Positions 9,676-27,099 of a stretch of 64,000 bases of DNA are shown here, in pieces. Position 1 is the first letter of the stretch. Every line of letters starts with the position of its first letter. The DNA comes from Sphagnum compactum (taxonomy: Eukaryota > Bryophyta > Sphagnopsida > Sphagnales), in assembly GCA_965153455.1 (NCBI GenBank), contig OZ234499.1, positions 15,992,271 to 16,056,270 of the forward strand, given 5' to 3'. Under the pieces are notes generated by a model that saw only the letters and a list, made by a program, of their open reading frames with translations, made no database searches and was not told where the DNA came from. A program made the position numbers and the translations under genes.

Positions 9676-12418
9676 TCACACTGCACTTTCTGATGTCTCC
9701 TTGCGATCGCCAAAGATTCGGCCACGGAAATCGTCAACCATGCGTGGTAGCCCATCTCTCAATGAGACCTTGGGCTCCCATCCCAGCATTTCCTTTGCCT
9801 TTGAGATGTCAGGTTTCCTCTTGTGAGGGTCATCTGCCGTGTTCTCACGGAACTCAATCCTTGCATGAGGGTCAATCACTTCCTTCACCACCTGGAAGAC
9901 CAAAAGCAGGTAATCACATATCCACACAGTGATGCTCCCTTCTACAGATCTAGACATGAAAAAACTCCCCAGTTTCTAGACCTGCCTGACCAGAGCAAAG
10001 GACTGAGCCTTTACATGGGAAAAAAAGGCAACAAGAAGCTCATGATCTCATTTTGAGATGTTTAAAAGAAGATTTGAGGGAGCGAGATACTGACCTCTGC
10101 AAGTTCCAACATGGTAAATTCACCAGGATTTCCCAAATTGAATGGACCAACATGCTCACCCTCCATCAACCGCATCAGGCCATCAACCTGTACACCAAAC
10201 CCACATCCAGTACTGTCAAACTTTCTCCACCTTAGTTCTTAGCTGTGCAACATTTACAAACTTCCTAGAAGAGTTGCTTCAGAGTCCACAATGGCCATAA
10301 GCATTGCTCCAAACAAACCTAGCTTATCTCATGAAAGCCAATTACACTAAACACAGACATTTGCCTTATTCCTGCAGTAATGCTATCCAATTGGCATAAT
10401 ATACCAGTGATCCAAGTGTAGCACAGTATCACATACCAGATCAGAGACATACTGGAAACTCCGAGTTTGTTTCCCATCACCATACACTGTCATTGGTTCT
10501 TTCCGGAGTGCCTGCAAAAAAGTTTAACAAGGGATCTAAAATTCAATGACAACAACATCCTCCCAGCTTCTTGTGAGGATGGTGTCAGCCAATCATACTC
10601 CTCATCCACTAGTTCAACCATACAATAAGTTTTGAAAGAACTACAATAGCCAAGGTATATCATGTGGAGACTTGATAGAAGTATAGTTGAGTGGAATGAA
10701 ACCTGGGCCACAAAATTGCTCACAACTCGACCATCGTCAATACACATCCTTGGACCATAAGTGTTGAATATTCGAGCAATTCGAACCTGTACATGTGGAC
10801 GTGTTAGTACTAGAAGCCAATATGGCCTTTCTGACTCCAAATCTCCAGCCCCTAATACTTCTCCCCGAATTAGCATCCAAAATGGATTGCAATTCAGCTT
10901 CACCCAGGTGCTGGACTGATTCACAGTCGAGATAAAGTTCATTGATCCAACAAATTAGGCAACCGAACTCACAGAATAAATAAATTAATTAAATAAAATA
11001 CAATAAAATGAAACTTTGGAGAAACAAATATAAAAGAGATCAAAGTTACAAACAGTAAACCTGCACATCAGCTCCTCTGTGGTAATCCATAGTCAGTGTC
11101 TCTGCTGTACGTTTTCCTTCATCATAACAGCTCCTGACACCTGGTTGGACACTCAACAAAGTCAGATCTTAACCAGGCAAAATGGTAGTAGTATACACTT
11201 TGAACACATCCCAATAGAAATGGGGCAAAGACACAAAACCCAAAATAGAAACTTTACAAAACCACCCAAGTTGCAAAGGACAATTTTTGTTGTAGTGTTT
11301 GAGAAGAGGTCCATTAGTTTAAACCAAGGCATAAACTACAGTGCTAGAACAAGAGGGCTTTAGGGGGTGGTGGGTGGTGTGCACACCGATTGGATTCACA
11401 TTGCCCCAGTACTCTTCCTTCTGTGGATGCTGCAAGGGATCACCATAAACTTCACTAGTGCTCGTGAGCAAGAAGCGTGCACCGATTCGCTTTGCTAGGC
11501 CCAGCATGTTTAGGGTTCCCACCACATTCGTCTTGTGCAAGAAGGTTAAGGCTTTCATCACATCAACCTTAGAAATAAGACTGATAGCAAGCAAGCAAGC
11601 AATTGCCACACTGTGATTTGAACATTGCAAGGGCATCCATTGCACAAGCCTCATGATGTTGAGAAAACAAGAGCAATTGCAATGTCAACAGAAGCAAAGA
11701 AAGAGAAGGATATGATAGTCTTGACAGGATTGAACTTGTAGTGAACTGGGGATGCGGGGCATGCCAAATGATAGATCTGATCGACTTCCAAAAGCAGAGG
11801 CTCAACAACATCATGGCGGATGAGCTCAAACCGAGGGTTCCCAAAATGGTGCATCACATTCTCCTTCCTGCCAGTGAAGAAGTTGTCCACAACAATGACG
11901 CTGTCTCCCCTCGCCATCAGCTTGTCCACAAGATGGCTGCCAACGAATCCCGCTCCTCCTGTCACCACAACTCTGAGCGACTTCCTCTGCAAACCGAGAG
12001 GAAGCTTGGCGCCCGGGCTGATGACACCACCGACATGCTGCTGTTTTCTTGTTGCTATGCCGCCGGCTTGGTAGCCACTACTACTTTTCTGCAACTGCAT
12101 CGTCGTGGCGCTGCCACCAATATCATCTTCTTCCGCAACTGTGTATCGCATTTTCCCGTACGTCGCAGCAGCAGCAGATCTATGATCATGCTGCTGGTTG
12201 TGTACGTCCCGCATTGTGTACATAAACTGTGGCTGGAGGAAAAAGAAGACAGACGCGATGGCCATACCTATCACTACGAACATCACTCGCTGCTCCCTGC
12301 ACAAATACTCCACCGGCTTCGTCAAAGACCATGGCTTCTGCGGCGGCTTCGGCGTGTAGTTCCCAGATTGCTGCGGAATCTCCGGCCGCCGGTGATTCAA
12401 GCTCATAGAAGACATCAC
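9676..12418 (-). CDS. UXS: UDP-glucuronate decarboxylase (UDP-xylose synthase), type II membrane form
   Basis: Exons on the minus strand: 12418-11714, 11534-11387, 11140-11061, 10786-10703, 10511-10437, 10187-10095 and 9891-9676. All join in frame to 466 residues, the family's usual size. The enzyme converts UDP-glucuronate to UDP-xylose and CO2 with bound NAD, supplying xylose for cell-wall xylan and xyloglucan. One hydrophobic segment at about residues 45-61 after a basic N-terminus indicates a type II anchor, typical of Golgi UXS isoforms. The SDR signature follows: GGAGFVG at 154-160, [10 protein letters not shown] near 260-270, and the catalytic YDEGK (Tyr290, Lys294). Downstream blocks include [13 protein letters not shown] and [16 protein letters not shown]. 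The first intron (11713-11535) has AT-AC ends. Other introns are GT-AG. Confidence 0.95.
11535..11713 (-). other. U12-type AT-AC intron in UXS
   Basis: On the minus strand the 179-base intron starts ATATCCTTC, the U12 5' splice-site consensus. It ends CCTTAACCTTCTTGCAC, holding a U12 branch-point motif (CCTTAAC) 10 bases before a terminal AC. Splicing here joins VKTI to [11 protein letters not shown], the expected UXS sequence, in phase 0. No GT-AG pair nearby restores the missing Ile-Lys-Thr. Confidence 0.9.
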
Positions 12419-12597
12419 TTCTTTCGCCCGCCCGTTTCAAGCTCCACCGGATCCGGTTCCTGTGTTGGCGGAGCACGGAGGAGCGAAAACAACAACAACA
12501 ACAGCAGTAATAGCAGCTTCTTCAACGATCCTTGAAGATCTTCGCTTATAAAAAATTTCTTGTCAAAGAAAAAAACACAACGTTTATCTCACAGATG

Positions 12598-13030
12598 TCA
12601 ACATAAAGCTCCTAAAGCTTCCAACAAATTGCAAGCAAAAACAAAAACAAAAAGCTTCAACAAAACGCTACCAAGAAAGAGCTACAACAACACAAGAAAG
12701 CTTCGCAGAGGAGAGAGAATCTTCGGAGTGCGCTGCATTTGATCATGTGCGGGGAAGAGCAGCAACAACAACAACAACAGCTTCAAGGATCATCATCCTT
12801 CACAGAAACCTCCAAGATCTTCCCTCAAGACAACAAAAAAGAAATTCTGATTTTTTCTTGAGAAAGAAAGAAAGAAAGAATAAGCTCCTCTCAAAGATAT
12901 CAACAGAAAGCTCCAAAAGCTTTCGAAAAATTGCGAGCAAAAAAAAAAAACGGGGAAAAAAAAATCTTCGATAAAACGCTACCAAGAAAGAGCTGCAAGA
13001 AGAAAAGCTTCACAGAGAGGGAGAGAGGGA
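12598..13030. repeat. Duplicated block in the UXS 5' flank
   Basis: About 12598-12720 and 12900-13030 are diverged direct copies. Both carry AAAGCTCC..AAGCTT, then an A-rich stretch, then AAAACGCTACCAAGAAAGAG and an AGCTTC..CAGAG end. They lie in the probable 5' leader or promoter of UXS. A/G richness on the plus strand corresponds to a pyrimidine-rich leader on the gene strand. Confidence 0.65.
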
Positions 13031-13059
13031 GAAGAGAAGCGTCTTTGAGGGGAAGTGGA

Positions 13060-13195
13060 GGCGCAAGCAAAAAGGGTGACTTGGCAACTATATTCAAGTG
13101 TAACCAAAGCACAAAAGGGTGACACGAAAGTCGTTTTTAAGGTGGTAACCAAAGTGCAAAAGGGTGGCTGGCAAAGCTACCTACCTATCTTCAGG
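13060..13195. repeat. Degenerate ~50 bp tandem repeat
   Basis: Three related units contain AAAAGGGTGAC/GGCTGGCAA and AACCAAAGYRCAAAAGGGTG cores. They lie directly upstream (minus-strand sense) of the duplicated UXS leader block. Confidence 0.5.
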
Positions 13196-15133
13196 TATAA
13201 CCAGCCAGGGACCATTCTGGGAAGATACGTAGGGGGGAGGGGGGGGGGTTGAAGTAGGGGTTAATTTAGTAATTATTATTTCCAATTATTTATTATTCTC
13301 AATTATTTCAGAAAACTAGCTAGACAGTGCCCTCCCCAGTCCCAACTCAGTTATTTATTTATTTATTTATTCAATTTTGTGAGGTTGTTCAAGTGGCAAT
13401 TGTCCATAAGCATATTTAGCCAAAATTTTGTGATATTAAAAATACGAAATTAAAACCCAAAAAAAAAAGTTTAACCACCCTTTGAGATTGTAGCCAATTG
13501 TGGTGATTTTTTAAAAAAATTTAAGATAATTTTTTTTTTTTTCATTCAAAAAAAGAGTATTTATGATGGAATATTCTTTTTTTCCAAATTTTTTTTTGAC
13601 AAACTGACGAATATTCGCAACACAAAAAAAATCACTTGCCCCCCCCCCCCCCCCCCCCCCCCGGCCCTTAACTCCCTAACTAACCTGAGGTCACTTGTGG
13701 GGCAGCTGGGTACCGACTATAAATAAGTGTGTAGGGTAAAGCCTGAGGCCGAGGGTGAGGGCATTACCAAAATAAGGGGTGTGCGAGGTGAGAGCTCTCG
13801 GCCATGAACAAAGTGGGGGGTAGTGAGGGGGGGCTTTACGTATTTTTTCCGTCAAGTTTACCCTGAAATTAGAATGTGTGCTTGTGGGGTGGAGGAATAA
13901 TTGTGCACTAACATGCACTCTTATTACACTACAAAAGTCGTAAGAGGTTTTTTTTTTTTTTTTTACGGTTCGGATATAACTCGGCTAGATTAATCTAAAA
14001 TTTATCAATCACATGGATGATATATTGGTAAAAATTGGATAAAATTGATGAAATGGATGACAAGTTTCAACATGGATGAAATTTTATCATATTGTGAATG
14101 AAACTCATAAGTACATGAAAATGGGACACAAAATGGATGATGTTCATCACATAAATGAGAACAACGTTTCAAAATTTTTGGATAAAATAGACAAAATTCT
14201 CAACAATGGATGAATTGATGACATGTGAATGAAACTCGGACATAAAAGTGGGGACACAAGTATGAAAATGACATTGGTAAAATTTGGATGAAATTAATGA
14301 AGTAGATGGAACTTTCAACATGGACAAAAACTTTATCACACATGAATGAAACCCATACATGAAAGTGGGACATATGCATGAAATTCACAACATGGATGAA
14401 AATGACGAATTAGTTTCATTTGTTTTATCGAGTCTTCTTCAATGTCGTACTTGTCACGTTGCCAATTTTCATCCATAGGTGATTGTCATTCATGAGGTTC
14501 AATTTCATCCATGTAAATTTTTCCCATCCATTTTGGTTGCATTTCATGTTGACATGTCATAAGACATATATAATTGTAAGTTCATCCTTGTTGATGATTT
14601 CATGGTTGATGATAACTTGCATCAATGTCAAATTTCATCCATGTGGTAAAGGATGGATTTTGCATAATCTTCCGAATGGTCATCCATCCATTAACAATTC
14701 CAGTCAGCTAACTGGAATCTGAAGATCATATGAAAATCTAACTATCTCATTCCTTTCCTCTATCCACCAACATGGATATTAAAATTTTTAAAAAAAAAAA
14801 TTAATATGTGTCTTTTCATGTACATAATATTTATACTTATATTTATTTTATTTATTAATAACTCTTCTTGCTTAATAATAATAATAATAATGATAAACCA
14901 TTGAAAAATGTATGGGAACATAATAAGAAAAGAAAAGAAAATGAAAAAGAGTTGATCATCACTTGTAATGCGAAGCAATGAAGAGCCCAAGTTGTAATAT
15001 TGTAAAGATCGGCTCCAATTTTTAAAGTGTAATTGGAGACCATGTTACCAAATTTGGAGAATGTAAAATTGGTAACATAAATTTTTGACTTATAATGGAG
15101 AAGTTATTGACTATTGGAAAAAAACAAATATAG

Positions 15134-15164
<31 letters not shown>

Positions 15165-17542
15165 TTCATTTAAATCAAAAATCAAAATTATAGGGGGAAT
15201 TTGGGCATGCTTTTTGGTATTATTGAAAACCCATAATCAAGTAAGATTTTAATGAAGAACCAATTTAGTGATTTGGAACCAAATCCTCAAAAAATGTCAG
15301 ACCAAATGCCATAGTCTAGTTCTGCACTTGTGACTCAGACATGCTTTTTGCTCTAAGTTTCAAGCCAAAAATTGACCCCAAAAAATCTGACACTCACTCC
15401 CAGCTTATTGACCTCTGGGGCAAGAGCCAACAAATGGAATGAGTGAAGTGAGCTTTGTAAAAAAGAAAGAACTTGAACCTCAGCCTTACATCATAGACTA
15501 GAAATGATGAAAAAATAATAATGCAATGCAATAGTAGTAAGAAGGGAAATATTCTGAATTACTGCACATTAGAATAATATCAATGGCTTTTGAGTCCCCC
15601 CCACTTGATGACACTAGTCCCCAATAGAGAGAATCAAAAATCAATCATACACTAGGTACTTACCCCCCCCAACAACAAAATCTAGGTCTATTGCTTCTCC
15701 ACCAACTCCCATGCATAAAAAGCTTGCTCTCTATAATACCCAATTGCACTCAAAGCTCTACACATCCATCATCACCCTCATCATCATCATCATCATCAAC
15801 ATAACCACAACAAGGCCCAACACCTAAAAAATGAATTTTTGTTTGTTTGTTTGTTTGTTTTCCCTAGACCTTGCCAAATCTCAGCCACTTACTTAATGGA
15901 CAAGATGTTCATCACATAGTCCAACACACTTTCACATAACATCAAAACTCCCAAAAAACAAGACTTTGTTTGTTATGGGATCAAGGGAGAGGAAATTTAG
16001 GGTTGTGTGTGTATGTATGTGCACTTCTTTAAGCTTAATAGGTACTAATTTACATCCAACTTTGATCAAATTTGTCACAAGCCCAACCCATTCCACACTT
16101 TGTTTTGGGAAGGTCCCAAACAAAAGGCGGCATGTTGACCATCATAGATCTAGTGGGTTTTATGGGGTTGGATAATGTGAAATATCTCAATTACTAGGGA
16201 GACAACTTCCTTAAACTTCCTACTTTCAAGTGTATCTTTGTAAAAGGGAATAGCGGGCCATTGAATTAACAAAGCAACCACATTTTGGGCTGATCTTCCC
16301 CTTAAGAGTTTAAATCTCTCCAATCAGATTCTGCTGCCGAGCGACCACAACACACCACACCACCCCAAGTAATTGTGGTGGGGGAGAGATTCTGCCATTA
16401 GGGTCAACCACTCTTTCAAATGCATGGAACTGGCACATGCATCATCACAAGGTTTCATATATAGTCTGCAAATTAAAGTTCGTAATGATGTGACAGAATC
16501 TCTCCCAAGTGCTAATTAACTCACATATTGGCTGGCTAGCCAGACCCATGAGCTTGCAGCCAACCACCGCTCCAACAGCCTCCCATGGTCCATTATCTAA
16601 CACAGAAAACATATTCCAACTTAGAGACCATGTAGTTTTGAACATCTCCATTACCACCCGAGGATCAAGGTGAGGTGTAGCTGAGCCAAGCCCCAGATTT
16701 TGGTAATGCGCTCCCCCCCCCGCTCCTCTAGCTAGTGGGTCTTGTCGTGGCATAAACCATGAGGCAATGATGGATGTATAGATCACAAGGTGGCAATGCC
16801 TTTTAAGTATGAAGGCACCTTACGCCTACTAGTAGGGTGTGGAGGCACCTTACGCCTTCTTGGCACCATATATAATCATCAAAAGAAGCCATGCAAAAAC
16901 CCTCATACAAAACGCAACAAAGGGTATCACTAAAAATGTGAACTTTCTATTAGCTTCACCTGCACCTCTTCACCCCAAGTGAAAGCCCACAAAGCCCCCC
17001 GAAACCTTCTTCTTCCTCCTCCTCCTCCTCCTCAAAGATCCTCCAATTTGTTTACATTGTTGCCAACAAAGAGTGGTAATATGATTTCCACATACAAAAA
17101 CTATGAACAGTAAACTCACGTGTTTGTTCTCTCCAGTAGAGAGAGTTAAACTAATGTGTAAAACATTGAGCTAAGTGTGCATTAACTATGTTTATCTAAA
17201 CTAATAATAATATGCAACAAGCTATTACGTGGGCAATTTTTTTTAACTATGCTTATTTTTTCACTAAACAATTCCCTTTTTTTTCACTAAACAAAAGATT
17301 TAGTGAAATCTTTTGTTCACACCTTTTAGCTCATAAGCGCTCAGCTTAGATGGCAGTATGCTATTGTTCCAGGGGAGCATCAGGAGCTGCAATGGTACCT
17401 TTCATGGAAGTTGAAATTCAACGAATAGTTTCCCATTCAAAAACCATAGGCTTTGAAAACCAGAGAGACTGAAATTCTGAAGAAACTCCGACCAGCTCTT
17501 TGGTAATTGTTTTGTTGTTGCTCATTTGGAGCTATTAATTAG
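13196..17542. other. AT-rich spacer between UXS and NEK genes
   Basis: Contains a C run (13640-13661), A/T homopolymers, a TA run (15137-15166), a TCA run (15777-15796), a TTTG run (15841-15860) and short repeats of CACCTTACGCCT near 16810 and 16850. The 113-codon minus-strand ORF at 16445-16786 shows no family I recognise. The last ~250 bases probably include the NEK 3' UTR. No gene is supported. Confidence 0.5.
14009..14650. repeat. ATGGATGAAA-rich degenerate repeat with inverted half
   Basis: From 14009 to about 14410 several degenerate units of roughly 80-130 bases repeat the order TGGATGAAAT, CAACATGGATGAA, GAATGAAAC, GGGACA. From about 14460 to 14650 the same motifs appear on the other strand (TTTCATCCATG), so the whole could fold back on itself. 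No coding capacity is seen. Confidence 0.55.
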
Positions 17543-24495
<6,953 letters not shown>

Positions 24496-25311
24496 TCTCT
24501 TCTCTTCCACTTCCTCTATCCCTTTTTTTTCCGACACCAAATTTTGGAGTGCACTTTCTTCCAACAACAAACTTCTTCCTTGAAAGGTAATAAGCCCCTG
24601 TTGCCAAAAATCTTTTGCGGAGTTCTTCGCACTGATGAGTAGAGAGAAGAAGAGCTTGAATCCCCCTTGAACAATTACACCACATGCAGCTTGCAACTAC
24701 TGGACATCATCATCATTCTGCAATCTACAGCTCCATGGCGCTAACGGGAACCTTATCTTTGTCAGACGGGAGGACATTTTCCTTGTGTTGTTCAAGTGGA
24801 GTGCATCACCACTACTACAAAATCTGACAAACAACTACAAAATCTTCTGTAAGGCGGCGAAGACGGCGGCATCAGTAAGCATCATCTAATAACATCTGAC
24901 GTGAAATTGTCGAAACTCACTTCGGTTGCAGATGATCGAAGAAAATCAATCTAGTTTCCTTTTTCCTCCATGGTTGGTACATACATACGTCCCGAGAGCT
25001 TGGCAATGGAGTATAACAATCTGTAAGCTACTGCAAGAACTGTATCTGTCTGTCTATGTATATCTCTTCTCTCATCACGGGACGAGTCTACATCTACACT
25101 GACGAAGACAGCAGCGTGGGAAGTATCATTGCGTCTATGAGAGAGACAGAGACAGAGACAGAGACTAAGGAGGAGTAGTAGTAGCTGGCTCTCACATGAC
25201 TGCAGCAGCAACAGCAGGCACTGTACACACATTGACTGCTGCAGCAGCAGCAGCTGCCATGCACACCCAGTAGGCGTGCAATTCAATGTCCTCCGGCCCC
25301 ACACACACACA

Positions 25312-25350
<39 letters not shown>

Positions 25351-25600
25351 TTCACTTTCACATTTCACCAGCGATGATTTCACAGACAACTGCTGCGTTT
25401 GCTTTGCTTTGCTTTGGCGAGAAATGTTCGTGTCGCGACAAACTCGGGATGTTGTCGTTGCTTTGCAACAGACTTTGTTGTTTGTCTCTAGAAAGTCTGG
25501 ATCTTGCTTGATATTTTTTTTTCTCTCTCTCTCTCTCTGTTTTTTTCTTTTTTTCTTTTTTTCCCCTCCGGCAAATTTTTTATTTTGTTGTCCCTCCAAT
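24496..25600 (-). promoter_or_regulatory. Probable NEK 5' leader and promoter region
   Basis: Upstream of the NEK start. Holds a CT run at about 25313-25348 and a second CT stretch near 25522-25539 (GA on the gene strand), plus GCAGCAGCAG clusters near 25200-25260. GA-rich leaders of this kind are common in plant genes. Transcription start is not determined. An upstream ATG at 24696 is in frame with the kinase but has weak support. Confidence 0.45.
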
Positions 25601-26125
25601 CTTCGATCTTGCTTGCAACAAATTTTCTAATTTTTTTTGTTTTCTGGTTTAAACCTGCAAAACTTGAGATCTTTGCTTGCAACACGCGGATTTTGGCAAA
25701 CCCAAATTTTATTTCTAGTCACCACAAAATCGGATCTTGGCAAACTCGGATTTTGCGTGCATCAAGACTTGTGGTCACCACAAAACTCATCAAAACTCGG
25801 ATCTCGCAATCGGATTTTGCTTGCAACACCACAAACTCGGATCTCGCAATCGGATTTTGCTTGCCACGCCACAAACTTGGAGCTTGCAAACTCGGATTTT
25901 CTTGCTTGCAACCCAAAATTTTCTGGTCACCACAAAAAAAAAATTCTGGATTTTTCTTGCAACAAATTCTTCTGGTCGCTACCTACAAACTTGGATTTTT
26001 GCTTGCAACAAATTCTTCTGGTCGCTACCTACAAACTTGGATTTTTGCTTGCAACAAATTCTTCTGGTCACTACCTACAAACTTGGATTTTTGCTTGCAA
26101 CAATTTTCTACAAAAATCGGATCCT
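25600..26125. repeat. ~40-46 bp minisatellite around TTTTGCTTGCAACA
   Basis: The clearest part, about 25947-26115, has three near-identical 46-base units (TTGGATTTTTGCTTGCAACA, AATTCTTCTGGTCGCTACC, TACAAAC) and a partial fourth. Leftward to about 25600 the units degrade into CTCGGATTTTGCTTGCAACA, CTCGCAATCGGATTTTGC and GGTCACCACAAA blocks. Plus-strand frames stay partly open through the repeat, but only as repetitive low-complexity peptide. Confidence 0.85.
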
Positions 26126-26755
26126 GCTTTGCTAAAAAAAAACTCTTCATATTGTAAAATTATTTATTTTTAAATCCACATTTTGTTAAACAATTTTCTT
26201 CTATATGGGAACTTGAGAATTTCTTGGGGATATGAAATTTTGAGTTCCCAGAAATGCTAGAAAATTCACCAATCACTTAGACCAGTTTTTTTTTAAATAA
26301 ATATTTTAATTTTAAACTTTTAATGTATTTTTGGGTTTTGTTTTCCCTCTTCTTTTTTTTCCATTTCCATCCCTTTTTTTTATTCACAAAAGTAATGCAG
26401 TGACTGCAGGAGAGGGTTTTGGCTAACTACACTGGCCATCATCGACAAGAGGAAGTAGCCAAATTTGGCTACAGGTCCAAAGAGGACAATAAATAAATAA
26501 AATTTACGAATCCTATTATATTTTTGGCGACCCACTGAGACTTATTGTCTGAATATGGCAGTCAGAGATTGTGCAGAGCAATTTCAGCTCCCTTTTTTTC
26601 TGTGTTCCTTTTTTTGTGTTTTCACTGCTACTCGTATCCCTTTTTTCCATTCATTGCAATGGGTACAAATCTTCAATGAGTTCTTCCTCATCACCAAAAC
26701 TGTAAGTACTAATTTCCTGAATTCACAATCGGAAAATGTTTTTTTTACAGCTTTT

Positions 26756-27095
26756 GAGCATTTCACAAACAAAACACACAAAACACTCAATCACAATGTG
26801 TTTTGCAGCTTTGAGCATTTCACAAACAAAACACACAAAACACTCACTCAATCACAATGTGTTTTGCAGCTTTGAGCATTTCACAAACAAAACACACAAA
26901 ACACTCACTCAATCACAATGTGTTTTGCAGCTTTGAGCATTTCACAAACAAAACACACAAAACACTCAATCACAATGTGTTTTGCAGCTTTGAGCATTTC
27001 ACAAACAAAACACACAAAACACTCGCTCAATCACAATGTGTTTTGCAGCTTTGAGCATTTCACAAACAAAACACACAAAACACTCAAATCACATG
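26756..27095. repeat. 57/61 bp minisatellite, 6 copies
   Basis: Units starting GAGCATTTCACAAACAAAAC begin at 26756, 26813, 26874, 26935, 26992 and 27053. Periods are 57, 61, 61, 57 and 61 bases; the difference is a 4-base ACTC insertion before AATCACAATG. Internal units end GTGTTTTGCAGCTTT. The last unit is truncated near 27095. Copies are almost identical, so the array is young. Confidence 0.95.
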
Positions 27096-27099
27096 TTCA

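Noticed and set aside
11651-11713. UXS ending at 11651 (255-residue short isoform)
   Set aside because: The final 20 residues are intron sequence. The AT-AC splice gives the full conserved enzyme.
16445-16786. 113-codon minus-strand ORF
   Set aside because: No recognisable domain, in a low-complexity spacer, with no splice or composition support.
24496-24696. NEK start at 24696, adding 67 residues
   Set aside because: The extension is unlike plant NEK N-termini, and MESRMEQYE at 24495 matches the family start.
26756-27095. Regular repeats resembling a CRISPR array
   Set aside because: The units are head-to-tail tandem copies with no unique spacers, in plant nuclear DNA.
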